Notes: generated by a model from the letters alone, not told the origin. DNA of 64,000 nucleotides from Geosporobacter ferrireducens (GCF_001750685.1 NZ_CP017269.1:3265416-3329415), one strand, 5' to 3'; positions 24,028 to 33,103 are shown, numbered from the stretch's first letter. Numbers and translations are program-made.

Positions 24028-24086
24028 GAATCAAGTTCTTTATATTGAGTTCAAAAATAACAGAATTAAAAAGGGGGAGAGAAAGT

Positions 24087-25481
24087 ATGAAAATTAATGT
24101 AACATTTGCGGATCAAGAGAGTATTGAAAAGATTCATGAAAAGTCCTTGTACTTGTTAGAAAACATCGGTGTTGCCATGCAGAGTGCAGAGGCTTGTGAA
24201 ATTTTCAAAAACCATGGAGCTAAAGTTGAAGGAGAAAAGGTCTTTATTCCAAGAAGAATGGTAGAAGATGCACTAAAAGCCTGCCCAAGTCAATTTGAAT
24301 GGTATGGCCGGGGTAATTCGGTGACTGTTGGGGGTGGAAAAAGTCTGGTATTTCCATCTTATGGTCCAAACTATGTTATTGAAAACAACGTGATGAGAAA
24401 ACCTGACATTAATGATTTTAAGAACTTTCACAGACTTCATGAAACCAGTGATGTTTTAGATGGGGGTACACCTTATATTTTAGAACCATGGGAAGTGCCG
24501 GCTGATATTCGCAGCAATTACCGTATAGCCACAACTTTAAAATATCATACAAAGCCAGTTATGGGTATGACCGCCGGAAGGGAATCATCCAGAGATTCAA
24601 TTCAAATGGCAAAAGAATTTTATGGAGTGAATGACAAGGTTGTTTTGGTTGGATTAATCAATGCAATTGATCCCCTAAGATATGCAACGGATATGGTTGA
24701 AGCTTTAATTGAGTATGCCAAGGAGAATCAGGGTATTCTGCTAACGGCCGGAGGGATTCTTGGACTGAGTACCCCATCCAGTTTACTTGGTGCATTTACT
24801 GTTAATAATGCCGCAACATTAGCAGGGATTGTTCTAATCCAGTTAATTAATCCCGGAAATCCGGTGATTTATGGGTGTCAGGGAAGCAGCTCTAACTTAA
24901 AAGAAATTACGAAAGTTTACGGTAATTTTGCAACAGCAAAATCTATTTATCTGACCAAGGCCATTGCAAATTATTATGGGCTTCCAAGCCGTTCAGGCGG
25001 TAGTGTTAACGATGCGAAGCAAGTAGACTATCAGGCTGGAGCGGAGACCTATTCCAATTTATTTGCCTCACTTGCTTCAGGCAGTGACTTCTTTATTATG
25101 GGTGCAGGGATTTTGGATACAATCAATGCTGTTGGAACAGAAAAATTCATTCTTGATGAGTTGTTAATTAAAGGAATCCTGAATCAGTTAAGTGATATGC
25201 CGGTAGATGAAGACAGCTTCCTGATGAAAGATATTGAAAAGGTTGGTCCTGGGGGAAACTTTATCAATTTAAGAACATCTAAATATTATCGAAAAGAATT
25301 CTTCATTAATCCTGCATTCAACAATTGCAATACAAACAACTGGGTTGAAAGTGGATCGCCAACAGTCATGGAAAAGGCTCATAAAATCTATCTTGAAAGA
25401 TTGGAAAAATGTATTGATCCCGAGAATACAGCAGAGCAGGAAAAACTATTAGATAAATTTATTCCAGCAGCATTTAGATAG
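24087..25481 (+). CDS. Trimethylamine methyltransferase (MttB) family protein, second paralogue
   Basis: 464 residues from the ATG at 24087, with AAGGGGGAG upstream; the in-frame start at 24045 has no ribosome binding site. It is clearly homologous to the preceding gene (shared ESIEKIHEKSLYLLENIG, EACEIFKNHGA, GGSVNDAKQVDYQAG), so the pair arose by duplication. No internal TAG. Differences in the barrel strands (for example GGTPYILEPWE) suggest a different or second methyl substrate, or a two-subunit enzyme. It lies 60 nt after the first and shares the same operon. Confidence 0.92.
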   Translation: MKINVTFADQESIEKIHEKSLYLLENIGVAMQSAEACEIFKNHGAKVEGEKVFIPRRMVEDALKACPSQFEWYGRGNSVTVGGGKSLVFPSYGPNYVIENNVMRKPDINDFKNFHRLHETSDVLDGGTPYILEPWEVPADIRSNYRIATTLKYHTKPVMGMTAGRESSRDSIQMAKEFYGVNDKVVLVGLINAIDPLRYATDMVEALIEYAKENQGILLTAGGILGLSTPSSLLGAFTVNNAATLAGIVLIQLINPGNPVIYGCQGSSSNLKEITKVYGNFATAKSIYLTKAIANYYGLPSRSGGSVNDAKQVDYQAGAETYSNLFASLASGSDFFIMGAGILDTINAVGTEKFILDELLIKGILNQLSDMPVDEDSFLMKDIEKVGPGGNFINLRTSKYYRKEFFINPAFNNCNTNNWVESGSPTVMEKAHKIYLERLEKCIDPENTAEQEKLLDKFIPAAFR

Positions 25482-25513
25482 AGCGCATACAAATCGTAAA
25501 GGTGGGAATTTAA

Positions 25514-26323
25514 ATGATTGTGATCGGTGAGAAGATCAATGGAACCATTCCAAGTGTAAAAAAAGCCATCGAAGCCAAGGACGGGGAATTTATCCGCAAT
25601 CTGGCCATCAAACAGGTGGAGGCAGGTGCAGACTATATCGATGTCTGTGCAAGTACGGCACCTGAATTTGAGGTGGAGACTTTAAAATGGCTGATGGACA
25701 TTGTTCAGGATACAGTGGATAAGCCGGTATGCATTGACAGCCCAAATGCTAGAACCATTGAAGCTGTATTCAAGTATGCCCAAAAACCAGGCATTATTAA
25801 CTCTGTATCTGAAGAGGGCGATAAATGTGAAGTAATTTATCCGTTGATTCAGGGGACACAGTGGCAGGTAATCGGTTTAACCTGTGATAATAACGGCATC
25901 CCCTGCGACGTAAAGACCAGGGTAGATATTACGAAAATATTGGTAGAGAAGGCGCAAAAATATGATATCACACCAGACAGAATACATATCGATCCACTTG
26001 TAATGGCCCTTTCAACAGACAATACATCTTTGATGAACTTTGTAGAGACTACCAGGACGATCAAAACACTGTATCCTACGATTAAAGTTACTTCAGGTTT
26101 AAGTAATATTTCTTTCAGCATGCCTTTAAGGAAAGTTGTAAATCAAGGTTTCTTAACCATTGCTGCCTTTGTGGGGATGGATTCTGCGATTATGGACCCA
26201 AGCAATAGAGACATGCTGGCAACACTTCTTGCAACGGAAGCCCTTTTAGGAAGGGACAAGTACTGTAGAAAATATTCCACTGCATACAGAAAGAATAAAA
26301 TTGGACCTATAAAAGAGGAATAA
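25514..26323 (+). CDS. Methyltetrahydrofolate:corrinoid methyltransferase (MtgA-like)
   Basis: 269 residues; the ATG follows AAAGGTGGG. Dihydropteroate-synthase-like TIM barrel: MIVIGEKINGTIPSVKKAI, then AGADYIDVCAST, PVCIDSPNARTIEAV, and VTSGLSNISFSMPLRK, matching the pterin-binding family of AcsE, MtgA and MtvA. It transfers the methyl group from methyl-Co(III) corrinoid to tetrahydrofolate, feeding it into one-carbon metabolism. It lies between the mttB pair and the corrinoid protein, completing a three-component system. No corrinoid reactivase (RamA-type) gene is in the window. Confidence 0.93.
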   Translation: MIVIGEKINGTIPSVKKAIEAKDGEFIRNLAIKQVEAGADYIDVCASTAPEFEVETLKWLMDIVQDTVDKPVCIDSPNARTIEAVFKYAQKPGIINSVSEEGDKCEVIYPLIQGTQWQVIGLTCDNNGIPCDVKTRVDITKILVEKAQKYDITPDRIHIDPLVMALSTDNTSLMNFVETTRTIKTLYPTIKVTSGLSNISFSMPLRKVVNQGFLTIAAFVGMDSAIMDPSNRDMLATLLATEALLGRDKYCRKYSTAYRKNKIGPIKEE

Positions 26324-26394
26324 ATTTCTAATAAATCATGTCTTAAGATGTTTAGCAGATGATAAGGAAAAAATTATTTAAATAAGGGGGATAT

Positions 26395-27042
26395 ATGTTC
26401 ATGATGGATTTAAGTGTTTTAACACGGGCAGTAGGAGACCTTGATGAAGAGGCAGTATTAGATATGTTAAATGATTTTGTAGCCACAAAGCCGGGTGAAG
26501 AGGAAGCGCAGAAGGTAGTCGGCGCATGTCAACAGGGAATGGCCTTAGTAGGAGATTTCTTTGACAAAGGGGAGTACTTTGTGGGAGATTTGATCTTTGC
26601 AGGGGAATTACTTACAAGTGCGATTAATGTATTAAAGCCTGTTATCGGAAGAGGAAGTGGCGCAAAGGTAGGAAAGATCGTTTTAGGCACAGTAGAAGGA
26701 GATTTACACGACATTGGGAAGCATATATTTAAAAGTATGGCAGATGCAGCTGGTTTTGAAGTATATGATCTAGGTATTGACGTACCTGCAAGTGCTTTTG
26801 TAGAAAAGGTAAAAGAGATAAAGCCGCAGATCGTAGGAATGAGCGGCGTTCTTACCCTTGCCCTGGATGCTATGAAAGTTACAGTAGCAGAGTTGAATAA
26901 TGCAGGACTAAGAAACGATGTAAAAGTTATTATTGGTGGAAATCCGGTGACAAAAGAAGCATGTGAGCAGATTGGCGCAGATGCTTTCACAACCAATGCC
27001 GCAGAAGGCGTAAAGATCTGCCAAAGTTGGAGTAAGCAATAA
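26395..27042 (+). CDS. Methyltransferase cognate corrinoid protein
   Basis: 215 residues, starting at the ATG at 26395 or 26401 (AAGGGGGATAT upstream). N-terminal four-helix cap (residues 1-85), then the B12-binding Rossmann domain with the base-off motif EGDLHDIGKH (His near residue 105 coordinates cobalt) and downstream GMSGVLTLA and IIGGNPVT. It carries the methyl group between the MttB proteins and the MtgA-like enzyme. Size and motifs match MtmC, MttC or MtgC proteins. Confidence 0.95.
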   Translation: MFMMDLSVLTRAVGDLDEEAVLDMLNDFVATKPGEEEAQKVVGACQQGMALVGDFFDKGEYFVGDLIFAGELLTSAINVLKPVIGRGSGAKVGKIVLGTVEGDLHDIGKHIFKSMADAAGFEVYDLGIDVPASAFVEKVKEIKPQIVGMSGVLTLALDAMKVTVAELNNAGLRNDVKVIIGGNPVTKEACEQIGADAFTTNAAEGVKICQSWSKQ

Positions 27043-27050
27043 GATATGAA

Positions 27051-27099
27051 AAGAACACCCCAAAAGTAAATCTTTACTGAAGGGGTGTTCTGCTTTTTT
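27051..27099. terminator. Bidirectional terminator
   Basis: AGAACACCCC/GGGGTGTTCT stem followed by TGCTTTTTT. It closes the mttB operon and faces the convergent regulator gene. Confidence 0.8.
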
Positions 27100-27136
27100 G
27101 TAATGGAAAGTAGTATTTAATGCTTGAATAAGCTGT

Positions 27137-28924
27137 TTACTGCTTAATTTGATACTTGGCAATTCTACGATATAAAGTAGAACGGCTGATGCCAAGTTTT
27201 TTTGCAGCTTTAATGATGCCTTTATCGTTATAGCCGTATAAATTCAAGGCATTAATAATATTCGCTTTTTCAGAAGCTTCAAGTGCAATAATATTTGTTT
27301 TTTGTTTGGTATTAGAACTAACTTTTTTGTAACTTCTCAAATTAGCCGGTAAATTATTAACCTTGATATATTCGGAGGTTTCCATATTGATGGCATATTC
27401 CACTGAGTTTTGGAGTTCTCTTACATTTCCACTCCAATCATATTCTAAAAACAAGGCTTCTGCTTCTTTGCTTAATCCCAAAATGTTTTTATTAAATTTT
27501 TTATTAAACTTTTCGATAAAGAAGTTTGCCAGGACTAAGGGATCTCTGCCTCTTTCCCTAAGGGGGGGAATAAATAATCCTACGACATTTAACCGGTGGA
27601 ACAGATCCTCTCTAAACTCTTTCCTTTTAACCATTTCATAAAGATCAATATTTGTTGCTGAAACGATTCTTACGTCAACGGCAATGCACTCATTACTGCC
27701 AATCCTTTCAATTTCCTTTCTTTCGATAAAACGCAATAGTTTTTGTTGAAGATATAATGGCATTGACTCTACTTCATCAAGAAATATAGTGCCTTTATCT
27801 GCCAAATAAAATTTTCCGTGTTTTCCTTTTGTGAGAGCACCTGTGAAAGTACCTTTCTCATATCCAAATAATTCGCTCTCAATAAGAGTCTCAGGAATAG
27901 CGGCGCAATTTATTGCAATAAAAGGTTCTGATGATCTTGGACTTTCATTATGTATAGCTCTTGCGAAGAGTTCTTTTCCCGTACCGGTTTCTCCACATAA
28001 AAGGACTGTTGAATCATTAAGGGAAATTTTTTTTATCTTCTTTTTAAATTCGATTAGGGCGCTATCTTCGCCGATGATATCGTCTAAAGTAATGCAGTTA
28101 CTTTTTGCGGAAATTTGATAAAGGATATTGTTAAAGGCTTTGGGATCTTCAAAAATATATATGATCGCCTCTATATTTCCGTCTAAAAATATAGAGGTAG
28201 CAGTGTAGAGAAAAAATTTTCTTTGACCATTTACATTTCTGGATATTTCATTATACTTAGGGTTTTCTAAGTTTCCTATAGTACCATCAACAGGCAGATC
28301 CGGGAATATTTCTTTTACATGTGTATCTAGTAACTCTGAATCTTCAAGAGACAGCATTTTCTTCATATAATCATTGGTCTTTATTACCTTATAGTCAAGC
28401 GTAGTAATGAGAATGCCTTTATTGATTTTATTGTAAATATTGTCAAGAAAAGCGGTATTCTTTTTTAATTCTCTGATCATTTTATTTTCAGATAGTTTAG
28501 CGCTAAGAAGATGGGAAATTCTGATTAAAAAATCAAGTATATTTTGTTCATTGTTAGCCATAAAAGCCCGTTGATCTTCCGTAATGGCATTTATAGATAT
28601 TACGCCTGCAATGGTATCTCCATTATAGATGGTTGTAGCTACAACATTTTTATATATGCAGGTTTTTTGGTATCTGTCGCAACCGACACATATATGATCA
28701 TTTTGCGGATTTGTCAAAATAAAATATTTTTGTCTGTGCTGAAACATTTCCCTGTTTATAATACCGGATTCGATTATTTTATTATTGAGCATGCTTTCAA
28801 GCATCCCAGTGGCAACAATAATCGTTTTATTGGAATCTACAACCATTACATCGATTTTAAATGCTGCCCGTGTAGCTTCAGCAAGTTCCTTAACAGAATC
28901 AATTATGTTATTAATTGTTATCAT
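27137..28924 (-). CDS. Sigma-54-dependent transcriptional activator with PAS domain
   Basis: 595 residues from the ATG at 28924 (TGGAGG 7 nt upstream; a start at 28975 lacks one). The N-terminal 130 residues form a sensor region with a CxxC-type cluster (HICVGCDRYQKTC), followed by a PAS domain (around 165-275). The AAA+ domain (around 295-530) has Walker A GETGTGKE, the sigma-54 contact loop GTFTGA (GAFTGA with A to T) and GTIFLDEV. A Fis-type helix-turn-helix closes it (DKGIIKAAKKLGISRSTLYRRI). It should drive the two sigma-54-like promoters at 29281 and 31436. The ligand is probably the island's substrate. Confidence 0.92.
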   Translation of the reverse strand: MITINNIIDSVKELAEATRAAFKIDVMVVDSNKTIIVATGMLESMLNNKIIESGIINREMFQHRQKYFILTNPQNDHICVGCDRYQKTCIYKNVVATTIYNGDTIAGVISINAITEDQRAFMANNEQNILDFLIRISHLLSAKLSENKMIRELKKNTAFLDNIYNKINKGILITTLDYKVIKTNDYMKKMLSLEDSELLDTHVKEIFPDLPVDGTIGNLENPKYNEISRNVNGQRKFFLYTATSIFLDGNIEAIIYIFEDPKAFNNILYQISAKSNCITLDDIIGEDSALIEFKKKIKKISLNDSTVLLCGETGTGKELFARAIHNESPRSSEPFIAINCAAIPETLIESELFGYEKGTFTGALTKGKHGKFYLADKGTIFLDEVESMPLYLQQKLLRFIERKEIERIGSNECIAVDVRIVSATNIDLYEMVKRKEFREDLFHRLNVVGLFIPPLRERGRDPLVLANFFIEKFNKKFNKNILGLSKEAEALFLEYDWSGNVRELQNSVEYAINMETSEYIKVNNLPANLRSYKKVSSNTKQKTNIIALEASEKANIINALNLYGYNDKGIIKAAKKLGISRSTLYRRIAKYQIKQ

Positions 28925-28992
28925 TAAGAATACCTCCAGCGTAGGTATAATGAAAAAAGCAAGATAATTACTCATTTAAGCGGTATTATATC

Positions 28993-29140
28993 TATAGATG
29001 TGTGACTGAGAAAGCTTACTTATCCATCCAAGACCGTAGGGGCAGGCCTTGTGTCTGCCCGCTGCATTTTCGGGAGGACCACAGCTCCTCTCCTACCAGG
29101 ATCAAGGACTTAAATCGGGTTGAATATTAAACTTCTTTTG
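28993..29140. repeat. MITE-like repeat, copy 2
   Basis: It shares TATAGATGTGTGACTGRGAAA at the left and GTTGAATATWAAACTTCT at the right with the element at 14291-14429; the last bases of the right end have diverged. The interior differs and contains GGGCAG-GCCTTGTGT-CTGCCC and TCGGGAGGA hairpins. No ORF. It lies between the sigma-54 activator and its likely target. Confidence 0.55.
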
Positions 29141-29280
29141 GGGTAAAAGGCACTGGATGATACCGTTTTCACAAAGGTTAAGCTGCTGAATCAAAAAAGA
29201 GTAAAGCCATGTAATAATTATATAATACAATGGATGATTTTTCAGTGCAATATAAATATTTTAAATATTATGAAAAACGA

Positions 29281-29296
29281 TTGCCGTGTTTTTGCT
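29281..29296 (+). promoter_or_regulatory. Candidate sigma-54 promoter of the aconitase X genes
   Basis: TTGCCGTGTTTTTGCT has the -12 TTGCT and, at the right spacing, a -24 element with T in place of the first G. It lies 109 nt ahead of the TTG start at 29405, next to the divergent sigma-54 activator gene. A sigma-70-like TATAAT follows at 29303. Confidence 0.5.
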
Positions 29297-29404
29297 AAGA
29301 TGATATAATGATCTTGAAATTTTATACAGGTTAAAATCTAAAAAAATATTATATCTGTGTAAAAAAACAATTACTTATATCTTATTGCCTGGGGGTGTGT
29401 ACTA

Positions 29405-30691
29405 TTGGTAAAGTTAACAGACTATGAACAGAGAATGCTTAATGGGGAAATGGGGGAGTTTAAACAGAAGGCATTGGAGTTTATCGTGAAATATGCCAAT
29501 GTTTTAGGCGCGGAGGAGTTATGTGAAGTAACAAGAGCTACATTATTTATTGGAGCACAGCATTACTTAGATTGTTTTGAAACCGGTGATTATGATGAAA
29601 TTTTTTCAAAATTTTACTTTAGTAGTGATAAGAAAGTAAAAATAGAACAATTCTCGGAGAACTGTATTTGTCAGACCTGTGCAGCAGCATGTGATTTGCA
29701 TGATTATAAGACTACCCACCTATCCAAAGAATTTTTCGATAAAAACAATAGATTTCTGCAAATAACAAAAGAAGTTGGCGTCAACATTGTAAATTCTTGT
29801 ACCCCTTATTATATAGGATGGATACCTCTTATGGGAGAACACTTTGTAACTACAGAGTCTAGTAATGTGGTAATGAGCAATTCAGTTTTTGGTGCCTACG
29901 GTAACGCTGATGGAATTGAGGCATCCGTATGTTCAGCTATAACTGGCAGAACACCTCTATGGGGAAATCACGTAAAAGAAAATAGATACGGTACAGTTGT
30001 TTTTAATATTCAGTGTAATGCAGATACGGTTTATGACTGGGATATTATTGGATATACCATAGGCAGGGTTTTACCGCCGCATGAAAAACCCATTATCAAT
30101 GGAAACTTTAAAAGACCGGATATAGATAAATTAAGGCAGTGTTTTTCAACCCTCGCGACTACTAGTGCAGCTGAAATTTGCCATGTAGTTGGCATCACAC
30201 CGGAAGCTCCAACCTTAGAGAGTGCCTTAGGAGGAAAAGTACCTATAAAAATCGTTGATATTACGGAGAAGGAGTATAAAACGTCAGTAAAAATGATCTG
30301 CGATCCTGGAAGTGGAGAAATAGACTATGTTAGCATAGGATGTCCCCATTTATCCTTAAATGAACTAAGGGACATTGCATTGTATATGGAAAATAAAAAG
30401 GTAAAAGAAAATGTTGAATTACTAATATGGACAGACTATGCGATCAAAGAAATGGCAAATGTGAATGGCTATACAAAGGTGATAGAAGATACAGGGGGAT
30501 ATGTTTTAACAAGCAGTTGTCCGGTAGTAATGAGAGAAGAGAGTCATAAACATGCAAAAGCAATGGTGATTAATGGAGCAAAGCAAGCCCATGCAATAAA
30601 GCCTCAGACTAGAGCGAAAGTCTATTTTGGTGATATCTATAAATGCATAGACGCTGCAATAAGCGGTAGATGGGAGGGGGAACATGAATAA
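29405..30691 (+). CDS. Aconitase X catalytic (large) subunit
   Basis: 428 residues from a TTG start with GGGGGTG upstream; a later start would cut conserved sequence. DUF521/AcnX domain throughout: KLTDYEQRMLNGEMGE, GAQHYLDCFETGDY, CQTCAAACDLHDYKTTHLS, TPYYIGWIPLMGEHFVTTESS, and SIGCPHLSLNELRDIA. The cysteines probably hold an Fe-S cluster. Known AcnX enzymes are cis-3-hydroxy-L-proline dehydratase in bacteria and mevalonate 5-phosphate dehydratase in archaea. It overlaps the small subunit by 8 nt. Here it would dehydrate a hydroxy acid or hydroxylated imino acid in the island's pathway. Confidence 0.9.
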   Translation: MVKLTDYEQRMLNGEMGEFKQKALEFIVKYANVLGAEELCEVTRATLFIGAQHYLDCFETGDYDEIFSKFYFSSDKKVKIEQFSENCICQTCAAACDLHDYKTTHLSKEFFDKNNRFLQITKEVGVNIVNSCTPYYIGWIPLMGEHFVTTESSNVVMSNSVFGAYGNADGIEASVCSAITGRTPLWGNHVKENRYGTVVFNIQCNADTVYDWDIIGYTIGRVLPPHEKPIINGNFKRPDIDKLRQCFSTLATTSAAEICHVVGITPEAPTLESALGGKVPIKIVDITEKEYKTSVKMICDPGSGEIDYVSIGCPHLSLNELRDIALYMENKKVKENVELLIWTDYAIKEMANVNGYTKVIEDTGGYVLTSSCPVVMREESHKHAKAMVINGAKQAHAIKPQTRAKVYFGDIYKCIDAAISGRWEGEHE

Positions 30692-31103
30692 GATCATTAT
30701 AAAAGGAAGACCAACAATGGGAGGTATTGCAGAAGGAGCGGCAATGGTATGTCCAGATAGTATTTCAGGAAATTCAGGAGGATTGGGAGATTTAAATGGA
30801 GTTGTTGCAGAAAGAGGCAACGCCGCAAAAGGTCAATCTATAAAAGACAAAATTTTAGTATTACCTTGTTCAAAAGGATCCACTGGATTTTCAGCTCATT
30901 GTAAATCAGCGCAGCTTATGGGTATGGGTCCCAAAGGCTGGATCCTAACAAAAATAGATTCAAGGCTTGGAGTGGCTGTTGCATCACTGAATATTCCTGC
31001 CGTATCTGATTTTGAAGAAGTAGACCCTGTTGAAATCATTAAAGACGGAGACTGGGTAAAAGTTAATGGGAATACAGGAATTATAGAAATTACGAGAAAA
31101 TAG
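30684..31103 (+). CDS. Aconitase X swivel (small) subunit
   Basis: 139 residues; the start overlaps the large-subunit stop by 8 nt, with TGGGAGGGGG as the ribosome binding site. DUF126 swivel domain: IIKGRPTMGGIAEGAAMV, then LPCSKGSTGFSAHC and GPKGWILTKIDSRLGVAVA. In two-subunit AcnX enzymes this part closes over the active site. Together with the large subunit it forms the heterodimeric dehydratase. Confidence 0.92.
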   Translation: MNKIIIKGRPTMGGIAEGAAMVCPDSISGNSGGLGDLNGVVAERGNAAKGQSIKDKILVLPCSKGSTGFSAHCKSAQLMGMGPKGWILTKIDSRLGVAVASLNIPAVSDFEEVDPVEIIKDGDWVKVNGNTGIIEITRK

Positions 31104-31120
31104 CTGTTCGTAAAAATACT

Positions 31121-31147
31121 TTTAAAGGCAATGGTAACATTGCCTTT
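31121..31147 (+). terminator. Hairpin after the aconitase X genes
   Basis: AAAGGCAATG-GTAA-CATTGCCTTT stem, 10 bp, weak T-run. Partial or processed terminator. Confidence 0.5.
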
Positions 31148-31192
31148 ACTTGTAAAGTGGTACTATTTTAAAGAGATACTTTTAAAAAATTA

Positions 31193-31304
31193 TTGTGTCA
31201 AAGTGAGATAAAAATAATATTGACACAATTAATATGTGGATAGCCAAAGGCCAGATATTAGAACACTTCTACGAAATTATTGTGTCAAGATGACATAGAT
31301 GTCA
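31193..31304. promoter_or_regulatory. Repeated upstream activator sites
   Basis: TTGTGTCAA at 31193-31201 and 31280-31288, its reverse complement TTGACACAA at 31220-31228, and the palindrome TGACATAGATGTCA at 31291-31304. They lie 130-245 bp upstream of the sigma-54-like promoter at 31436, where an enhancer-binding activator would bind. Confidence 0.5.
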
Positions 31305-31435
31305 AATATGATAGATAGGATTATGATCTGAGATAAAAAAATGTAAATCAATTTAGAATGTTTAATATACAGCTTTTAACGTAAAATCAAGGATTATAAG
31401 ATTTTAAAAGTATTAAATATTAAGCCGCTTAAATT

Positions 31436-31451
31436 TGGAATGGTTTTTGCT
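31436..31451 (+). promoter_or_regulatory. Candidate sigma-54 promoter of the opine-dehydrogenase-like gene
   Basis: TGGAATGGTTTTTGCT has GG at -24 and TTGCT at -12 with correct spacing (10 of 12 consensus positions), 64 nt before the ATG at 31515. Confidence 0.65.
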
Positions 31452-31514
31452 TATTAAAAGATATGAGTAAAAATTAAACTGTATAAAATCATATCTTGAG
31501 ATGGAGGAATCTAA

Positions 31515-32735
31515 ATGAGCAAAATGGATTATTTAAAAGAGAAGCCTATTGCAGTATTGGGGGGTGGAGCAGTAGGTAAGACCTGTGCAGCTGATTGTGC
31601 ATTGGCAGGACAAGAGGTAAGGCTTTTTGATATGCTTCCTTTCGCAGAAACAACCTTACGCAATGTTGAAAGAACCGGTATAGAGATTGATGGTATCCAG
31701 AGGAACTTCTACAACTTTAAAAGATCCGGAGTAGCAAAACTTGCAATGATTACAACGGATATTCAGAAAGCTGTAGAGGGAGCAGGAATGATCATTATTG
31801 CAATGCCGGCAATCGGACATGAAGTATTATTTAGACAAGTAATACCTTATCTTGAGGATGGGCAAGTCATACATATTTTTACGGATAACTACGGCACATT
31901 GCTGCTTAGAAAATTAATGAGAGAAATGAACTGTACTAAAAAGATAATCGTAGGCGGTTGGTCTAGTTCTCCTTTCGGTACAAGAGTTGAAACTGCAGGA
32001 GGATTCATTTTTCCGAAGTGTGGTATCAAATACAGAGCCATATCTTTAAGAGGTGCAACCATGCCTATGACCGATATCGATGATTTTATGGAAACGGTTA
32101 AGTTCCTAGGGTGTATGGATGCTGTAACCTATGGAAATGGTCCTGTAAAGGCTAAGACAGTGCTTGATATCGGTTTTAGCAATATTAATCCTGTTATCCA
32201 CGTACCTGCAACACTGCTAGGGGTCTCGACGATGGAGAATTGGGGGAAAATTTTTGGTGATTTTGATAAGACGGGCTATTCAATGTATGCTCATGCTTTA
32301 TGTCCTTCTATATGTGAAGTTCAATACAAATTCTATCATGAGGAGATTAATCTTGCAGATGCTATTGGTGTAGATCTTGACAGATACGATAAAGAAGATT
32401 TCTTTTCAAGAAGGAGTGTACTTTCAATAGAATACATGGGTAAAGGGAATATGCATTTGCCCCTAGACGAGCCTACGACTGAGGCAAATACAGGACCAAA
32501 TAGTATTTATCATAGATATGTAACGGAAGATGTCCCGGTAGGATGTAAAGTATATCATGAACTCGGGGTTAAGTACGGTGTAAAAACTCCAATTATCGAC
32601 TCTATGATTACGATTGCATCTGCAATGCTTGGTAAAGACTACTTCAGTGAAGGATACACACTTGAATATATAGGCATAGACAATATGAGCAAGGAAGAAT
32701 TGCTGGCATATCTGAATGAGGGAACTTACAAATAA
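31515..32735 (+). CDS. Octopine/nopaline (opine) dehydrogenase-family protein
   Basis: 406 residues; the ATG follows GGAGG. N-terminal NAD(P)-binding Rossmann motif (VLGGGAVGKTCAADCALAG), then an IIIAMPAIGHE strand and the C-terminal opine dehydrogenase helical domain (GNGPVKAKTVLDIGFSNINPVIHVPATLLG) with the His/Asp region used in catalysis. Family members interconvert N-(carboxyalkyl)amino acids with an amino acid and a keto acid. In a catabolic island it could oxidise a secondary amine or hydroxy acid. The substrate is unknown. Confidence 0.85.
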   Translation: MSKMDYLKEKPIAVLGGGAVGKTCAADCALAGQEVRLFDMLPFAETTLRNVERTGIEIDGIQRNFYNFKRSGVAKLAMITTDIQKAVEGAGMIIIAMPAIGHEVLFRQVIPYLEDGQVIHIFTDNYGTLLLRKLMREMNCTKKIIVGGWSSSPFGTRVETAGGFIFPKCGIKYRAISLRGATMPMTDIDDFMETVKFLGCMDAVTYGNGPVKAKTVLDIGFSNINPVIHVPATLLGVSTMENWGKIFGDFDKTGYSMYAHALCPSICEVQYKFYHEEINLADAIGVDLDRYDKEDFFSRRSVLSIEYMGKGNMHLPLDEPTTEANTGPNSIYHRYVTEDVPVGCKVYHELGVKYGVKTPIIDSMITIASAMLGKDYFSEGYTLEYIGIDNMSKEELLAYLNEGTYK

Positions 32736-32749
32736 TAGAGGATACTAAA

Positions 32750-32807
32750 ATCAGCATATTGATGTTCAAAAATAATGTTATAATTATGAAAATCTCAATA
32801 TGCTGAT
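32750..32807. repeat. Perfect 13-bp inverted repeat downstream of the opine dehydrogenase gene
   Basis: ATCAGCATATTGA (32750-32762) and TCAATATGCTGAT (32795-32807) separated by 32 nt. No T-run, so not a classic terminator. It could be an mRNA 3'-end structure or a protein-binding site. Confidence 0.55.
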
Positions 32808-32945
32808 AGCATAAAAATGGTTCAGTTACAATTCATACAGCGTAAAGCTCATACTGAATTCAGCTTCATTTTATTATTCTGAGAAAAAATTATGATGAAT
32901 CATACAGCGCGTAATGACTAACTGCAGAATAAAGGAGGTGACCAC

Positions 32946-33015
32946 ATGACCATTACAAGTGTTAATGGATTCACTTGAAAAGAATGAATGATGATTATAT
33001 AAAGATCATTCATTC
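32946..33015 (+). promoter_or_regulatory. Leader mini-ORF and hairpin ahead of the GltS-type transporter
   Basis: A near-perfect Shine-Dalgarno (AAAGGAGGTGA) precedes a 10-codon ORF (MTITSVNGFT, 32946-32978). Four nt later comes a perfect 11-bp hairpin (GAATGAATGAT at 32982-32992, ATCATTCATTC at 33005-33015), and the transporter start is 89 nt further on. The layout resembles a leader peptide with an attenuator. No T-run follows, so any effect would be on translation or RNA stability. Confidence 0.45.
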
Positions 33016-33103
33016 AAGAAAGACATCTGCGCAGCACTTGTAGAGCACTATGCTACTTTCAGTACATCTTCGGAAAATTTTATACATGGAAAGGTGGTCA
33101 ACT

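Noticed and set aside
22573-25481. Pyrrolysine-containing methyltransferases
   Set aside because: True MttB reads through an in-frame TAG as pyrrolysine. Neither gene here has an internal TAG, so both belong to the non-pyrrolysine branch.
29303-29330. Another copy of the TetR operator (TTATACAGGTTAA near 29318-29330)
   Set aside because: Only the left half matches the palindrome, so it is not counted with the six good copies.
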